This document shows positions 23,969-26,687 of a DNA stretch of 26,687 bases, piece by piece; within the stretch, counting starts at the first letter, position 1, and each line of letters begins with the position of its first letter. Origin of the DNA: CAJPQU01 sp052170475 (GTDB taxonomy: Bacteria > Bacillota > Negativicutes > Selenomonadales > Selenomonadaceae); assembly GCA_052170475.1 (NCBI GenBank), contig JBQNAL010000022.1:1-26687 (forward strand), given 5' to 3'. The notes below the pieces were generated by a model. That model did not search any database. It was given only the letters and a program-made list of their open reading frames with translations, and was not told the origin of the DNA. A program made the translations under genes and the position numbers.

Positions 23969-24076
23969 GCACCTTTCGGGGGGACTGTTCCCTATGCGAG
24001 AACGGGGCGGCGCTTCTTTTTGTACCGTACAGATGTATCAGCCAATCTGCCGCGCGGCGGTGAGATTTTTCTTGCG
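23969..24076. other. Gene-free stretch between the IS-like relic and the greA promoter
   Basis: No credible coding frame. A GC-rich imperfect palindrome with GTTCCC/GAGAAC (about 23990-24007) may be a worn mobile-element or REP-type relic; otherwise nothing recognisable. Confidence 0.4.
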
Positions 24077-24105
24077 TTGACAAGGGCGGAGAAAATACAT
24101 ATAAT
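24077..24105 (+). promoter_or_regulatory. Consensus sigma-A promoter of greA-lysS
   Basis: TTGACA (24077-24082), a 17-bp spacer and TATAAT (24100-24105): both hexamers and spacing match the consensus exactly. This makes it the strongest promoter in the window. Confidence 0.92.
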
Positions 24106-24120
24106 AAGAAAGCATGTAAG

Positions 24121-24149
24121 CGGGTGTCAGGGCAAGTCCCTGACACTCG
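24121..24149 (+). promoter_or_regulatory. Strong hairpin in the greA 5' leader
   Basis: CGGGTGTCAGGG pairs with CCCTGACACTCG (nine perfect pairs plus a G-T and two more) around loop CAAGT. It starts about 9 nt after the expected transcription start and is followed by TCGTTTCGGTTTG, which is T-rich but interrupted. It could be a weak attenuator, an RNA-stabilising 5' hairpin or a REP-like palindrome. Confidence 0.5.
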
Positions 24150-24228
24150 TTTCGGTTTGTCCGTTTCGGCGGCGTCGGGCGGGCGGGAAAAGAAACCGTT
24201 ACGGGAAATGGTAAGGAGCGAAGGATCA

Positions 24229-24711
24229 ATGACGGACAAGAAATTCATCCTGACAAAGGACGGTCTCAAAAAATTAGAAGAGGAATTGGAAAAGCTGAAA
24301 GTCGTGCGCCGAAAAGAAGTGGCGGAGCGCTTGAAGGAAGCCATCGCGTTGGGCGATCTCAGCGAAAACTCGGAGTATGACGACGCCAAGAATGAGCAGG
24401 CGTTCATCGAAGGCCGAATTCAGGAATTGGAAGTCAAACTGAGAAACGTGGAAGTCATTTCGGACGAGAAAAAATCCCGCACCACGGTGAGCATGGGCTG
24501 CTGCGTCGTCGTCCGGGATCTTGAGATGGAAGAGGACATGGAATACACGCTCGTCGGCTCCGCGGAGGCCGATCCCGAGGAGGGGAAAATCTCCAACGAA
24601 TCCCCGGTGGGGGCGGCTATTTTAGGGAAAAAGGTCGGCTCGACGGTGGACGTACACGCGCCGTCCGGCGTCCTGCAGTTTAAGATCGTGAAAATCAAGA
24701 ATAAGGGGTAA
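24229..24711 (+). CDS. greA: Transcription elongation factor GreA
   Basis: A 160-residue protein that rescues backtracked RNA polymerase by stimulating transcript cleavage. The N-terminal coiled coil (about 8-78) carries ALGDLSENSEYDDAKNEQAFIEGRI, with the tip acidic residues (Asp and Glu of GDLSENSEYDDAK) that reach the polymerase active site. The C-terminal FKBP-like domain holds VGSAEADPEEGKISNESPVG and the terminal GVLQFKIVKI. Length matches the family (~158). The ATG at 24229 (MTDKKFILT) is preferred, preceded by AAGGAGCGAAGGATCA. An ATG 24 bases upstream overlaps that ribosome region. lysS starts 5 bases after its stop, a common Firmicute pairing. Confidence 0.96.
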   Translation: MTDKKFILTKDGLKKLEEELEKLKVVRRKEVAERLKEAIALGDLSENSEYDDAKNEQAFIEGRIQELEVKLRNVEVISDEKKSRTTVSMGCCVVVRDLEMEEDMEYTLVGSAEADPEEGKISNESPVGAAILGKKVGSTVDVHAPSGVLQFKIVKIKNKG

Positions 24712-24716
24712 GGTAA

Positions 24717-26219
24717 GTGGGAAAGCACAACGAAGAACAGCAAACGGCGTCGGTCGATCTCAATGAGATGATGCAGCTGCGCCGCGAGAAGATCAAGACC
24801 TTTTCCGATATGGGGGTCGCGCCCTTTGGCCACCGCTATGAGGTGACGCACCACGCGCAGGACATTCGGGATCACTTTGACGTGCTGGAGGGAGAAGAAG
24901 ATGGCCCGGTGGTTCGCTTGGCGGGGCGCCTGACCGCGAAGCGCGGACACGGAAAGGCGAGCTTCGGCGAGCTCATGGACGCATCGGGCAAGGTGCAGAT
25001 CTATTTTAAGTACGACGTCTTGGGCGAGGAGAAGTACGCGCAGTTCCGTCTCTTGGACATCGGCGATCTCATCGGGATCGCGGGGCGGGTCTTTAAGACC
25101 CAGAGGGGCGAGATCACGGTCATCGTGAACGAGTTCGATCTCTTGGCGAAATCGCTGCGCCCGCTGCCGGAAAAGTTTCACGGCCTGAAGGATGTGGATC
25201 TGCGCTATCGCCAGCGCTATCTCGATCTCATCGTCAACCCCGAAGTCGCGGAGACGTTCCGGCGCAGGACGAAGATCATCCGCTCCGTCCGCCGTACCCT
25301 TGACGAAGCGGGCTATTTGGAGGTGGAGACGCCGGTGTTGGCGACGTTAGCCGGTGGCGCGGCGGCGAAACCCTTCATCACGCACCACAATACCCTCGAC
25401 ATTGACCTCTATCTTCGCATCGCCACGGAGCTCTCCTTAAAGCGGCTCATCGTCGGCGGGCTGGAGCGCGTTTACGAGATCGGGCGCGTCTTTCGCAACG
25501 AGGGGATGGACGTTCGGCACAATCCGGAATTTACTTCGGTGGAATTTTATCAGGCCTACGCGGACTACCGCGACATGATGGATCTGACGGAAAAGATCGT
25601 CCTCGCCGCCGCCAAAGAGGTGTTGGGGACGACGAAGATCACCTATGACGGGCAGGAGATCGACTTGGCGAACGTCCGGCGCATCAGCATGAACGACGCC
25701 GTGAAGGAAGCCACGGGGAAGGATTTCTTGTCCGCCGCCACGGTGGAAGAGGCTCGAGCGATGGCCGACGAGATCGGGGTTCCCTATGAGGAGCGGCACG
25801 GGATCGGCGGGATCCTGAACGCGGCCTTTGAGGAAAAGGTGGAGGAAAACCTCATGGATCCCACCTTCATCACGCACCATCCGACGGAAATTTCCCCCTT
25901 GGCGAAGCGCAACCCGGACGATCCCATGATCACGGATCGCTTTGAATTTTTCGTCTACGGCAGAGAACTGGCGAATGGCTTTACGGAGCTGAACGATCCC
26001 ATCGACCAGCGCCAGCGCTTCGTGGAGCAGATGGAGCAGCGCGCGGCGGGAGACGCTGAGGCGCACGTCATGGACGAGGATTACGTCACGGCCTTGGAGT
26101 ATGGCCTGCCCCCCACCGGCGGTGTCGGCATCGGCATCGACCGCTTGGTCATGTTCCTCACCGACAGCCCCTCCATTCGCGACGTACTGCTCTTCCCGAC
26201 GATGAAGCCCTTGGAGTAG
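24717..26219 (+). CDS. lysS: Lysyl-tRNA synthetase, class II
   Basis: A 500-residue enzyme that charges tRNA-Lys. An OB-fold anticodon-binding domain (about 55-165, with VVRLAGRLTAKRGHGKASFGEL) precedes the class II core: motif 1 around RRTKIIRSVRRTLDEAGYLEVETPVL, the lysine-binding LAGGAAAKPF, motif 2 FRNEGMDVRHNPEFTSVEFY, and motif 3 GVGIGIDRLVMFLTDSPSIRDVLLFP. The start is GTG at 24717, five bases after the greA stop, with AAGGGGTAAGG in front; the N-terminal MGKHNEEQQTASVDLNEMMQLRREK is normal for the family. A strong terminator follows. Confidence 0.97.
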   Translation: MGKHNEEQQTASVDLNEMMQLRREKIKTFSDMGVAPFGHRYEVTHHAQDIRDHFDVLEGEEDGPVVRLAGRLTAKRGHGKASFGELMDASGKVQIYFKYDVLGEEKYAQFRLLDIGDLIGIAGRVFKTQRGEITVIVNEFDLLAKSLRPLPEKFHGLKDVDLRYRQRYLDLIVNPEVAETFRRRTKIIRSVRRTLDEAGYLEVETPVLATLAGGAAAKPFITHHNTLDIDLYLRIATELSLKRLIVGGLERVYEIGRVFRNEGMDVRHNPEFTSVEFYQAYADYRDMMDLTEKIVLAAAKEVLGTTKITYDGQEIDLANVRRISMNDAVKEATGKDFLSAATVEEARAMADEIGVPYEERHGIGGILNAAFEEKVEENLMDPTFITHHPTEISPLAKRNPDDPMITDRFEFFVYGRELANGFTELNDPIDQRQRFVEQMEQRAAGDAEAHVMDEDYVTALEYGLPPTGGVGIGIDRLVMFLTDSPSIRDVLLFPTMKPLE

Positions 26220-26252
26220 AGAGAGCAAAACAATTGCATTCCGTTATGAGAT

Positions 26253-26304
26253 ACGCCCCCGATGCGCGACAGGCAAACGACACTGTCCTCATCGGGGGCG
26301 TTTT
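26253..26304 (+). terminator. Rho-independent terminator of greA-lysS
   Basis: ACGCCCCCGATG pairs with CATCGGGGGCGT, with an inner GACAG/CTGTC stem, and four T's follow. Confidence 0.9.
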
Positions 26305-26338
26305 CCTGTCCTGTTCTGCCATGCTTTCTGCGGCACGC

Positions 26339-26361
26339 AAAAAAGGAGCCATGCGGCTCCT
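26339..26361 (-). terminator. Rho-independent terminator of the tRNA-Val genes
   Basis: On the minus strand AGGAGCC-GCAT-GGCTCCT is followed by six T's, 9 bases past the tRNA 3' end. Confidence 0.9.
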
Positions 26362-26369
26362 CGATGGAC

Positions 26370-26446
26370 TGGTGCTCAAACAGCGACTCGAACGCTGGAC
26401 CCCCACCATGTGACGATGGTGCTCTAACCAACTGAGCTATTTGAGC
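26370..26446 (-). tRNA. tRNA-Val (anticodon CAC)
   Basis: A 77-nt cloverleaf on the minus strand: acceptor GCTCAAA/TTTGAGC, D-stem GCTC/GAGC, anticodon stem CCATC/GGTGG with loop GTCACAT (U33, anticodon CAC, reads GUG), variable GGGTC, T-stem CAGCG/CGCTG with loop TTCGAGT, discriminator A and an encoded CCA end. G at position 32 of the anticodon loop is unusual. Confidence 0.93.
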
Positions 26447-26483
26447 GTATGATAGGCTGGCGAACGCTAGCCTAATAAGCAAG

Positions 26484-26560
26484 TGGTGCGCTGTGCAGAA
26501 ATCGAATCTGCGACCCCCACCATGTCAAGGTGATACTCTAACCAACTGAGCTAACAGCGC
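26484..26560 (-). tRNA. tRNA-Val (anticodon GAC)
   Basis: A 77-nt cloverleaf on the minus strand: acceptor GCGCTGT/ACAGCGC, D-stem GCTC/GAGT (last pair G-T), anticodon stem TCACC/GGTGG (first pair T-G) with loop TTGACAT (U33, anticodon GAC, reads GUC/GUU), variable GGGTC, T-stem GCAGA/TCTGC with loop TTCGATT, discriminator A and an encoded CCA end. It is 37 bp upstream of the CAC gene and probably transcribed with it. Confidence 0.95.
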
Positions 26561-26578
26561 CTATTTGAAACAAGCAAC

Positions 26579-26607
26579 ATTATAGCGGATAAATTGCCAT
26601 TTGGCAA
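26579..26607 (-). promoter_or_regulatory. Promoter of the tRNA-Val pair
   Basis: On the minus strand TTGCCA (complement of 26602-26607), a 17-bp spacer and a perfect TATAAT (complement of 26579-26584), 18 bases before the tRNA. The -35 is one arm of a palindrome TTGCCATTTGGCAA (26594-26607). Confidence 0.85.
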
Positions 26608-26657
26608 GGGGAAATAAAATTTCTTTTCCGAGGTGTAGGTTGTAAAATAAATTGACG

Positions 26658-26679
26658 CAAAAAGTTCCATTTTGGAACC
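26658..26679 (-). terminator. Small terminator of a minus-strand gene beyond the right edge
   Basis: On the minus strand GTTCCA-AAA-TGGAAC (six pairs) is followed by TTTTTG. It is short but has terminator form. Confidence 0.6.
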
Positions 26680-26687
26680 CATTCAGT

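Noticed and set aside
23945..24214. 89-codon + strand frame in the VWA-greA gap
   Set aside because: Overlaps the IS-like repeats, the consensus promoter and the leader hairpin; no motifs or ribosome site.
24124..24228. N-terminal extension of greA
   Set aside because: Lies within the leader hairpin; the GreA family starts at the MTDKKF position.
1..26687. CRISPR array, prophage or defence island
   Set aside because: No regularly spaced repeats, integrase, phage structural genes or known defence domains were seen on either strand.

Overview
The window looks like a chromosomal segment of a fairly high-GC Negativicutes bacterium, that is, a diderm Firmicute of the Selenomonas/Veillonella/Acidaminococcus kind. 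This is inferred. Firmicute-style genes (YitT, DUF815 ATPase, greA-lysS, strong AGGAGG ribosome sites, sigma-A promoters with 17-bp spacers) occur beside outer-membrane genes: an LptA/OstA-fold periplasmic protein and an ArnT-like GT-C lipid glycosyltransferase. Genus and species cannot be read from the sequence. Almost all of the window is protein-coding housekeeping and metabolism, with very tight operons (many ATGA/GTGA/TGATG overlaps). I see no prophage, CRISPR array, toxin-antitoxin pair or recognisable defence system.

Layout. (1) 1-50: tail of an unidentified + strand gene with its terminator. (2) 126-3451, minus strand: a four-gene operon reading small HTH protein, secreted SGNH hydrolase, flavodiiron protein FprA, LptA-like protein, from a promoter at 3502-3530. 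(3) 3452-3802: divergent regulatory region. Its + strand promoter makes a leader with a terminator-like hairpin (probable attenuator) ahead of a long, 628-residue glutamine synthetase (3803-5689). (4) 5865-7597: DUF815 AAA ATPase, then a small membrane protein with two zinc ribbons. (5) 7679-11410: a complete polyamine ABC transporter, potABCD. (6) 11474-13090: prfC (release factor 3). (7) 13287-17118: murA, ArnT-like glycosyltransferase, short Old-Yellow-Enzyme oxidoreductase with a Cys cluster. (8) 17234-22778: a seven-gene, mostly overlapping operon: secreted hypothetical, YitT membrane protein, adenine deaminase, metallo-beta-lactamase-fold hydrolase, exported cyclophilin, GIY-YIG protein, 4'-phosphopantetheinyl transferase. 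(9) 22846-24120: a decayed patch. It holds a 5'-truncated von Willebrand A gene on the minus strand. At the break lie a GGGTTTCC direct repeat and a short stretch with two copies of a 14-bp repeat that resembles an insertion-sequence end. (10) 24077-26219: consensus promoter, leader hairpin, greA and lysS. (11) 26339-26607, minus strand: two tandem tRNA-Val genes (GAC, then CAC) with promoter and terminator. (12) The right edge carries a minus-strand terminator for a gene outside the window.

The genes suggest an anaerobe that detoxifies O2 or NO (FprA), scavenges purine nitrogen (adenine deaminase), takes up spermidine/putrescine, and builds peptidoglycan and a modified outer membrane. I found no clearly undescribed multi-gene system. 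The points most worth a second look are the glutamine synthetase leader, the HTH-SGNH-FprA-LptA operon, the broken VWA locus with its IS-like end, and the short Fe-S-type OYE protein encoded with murA.
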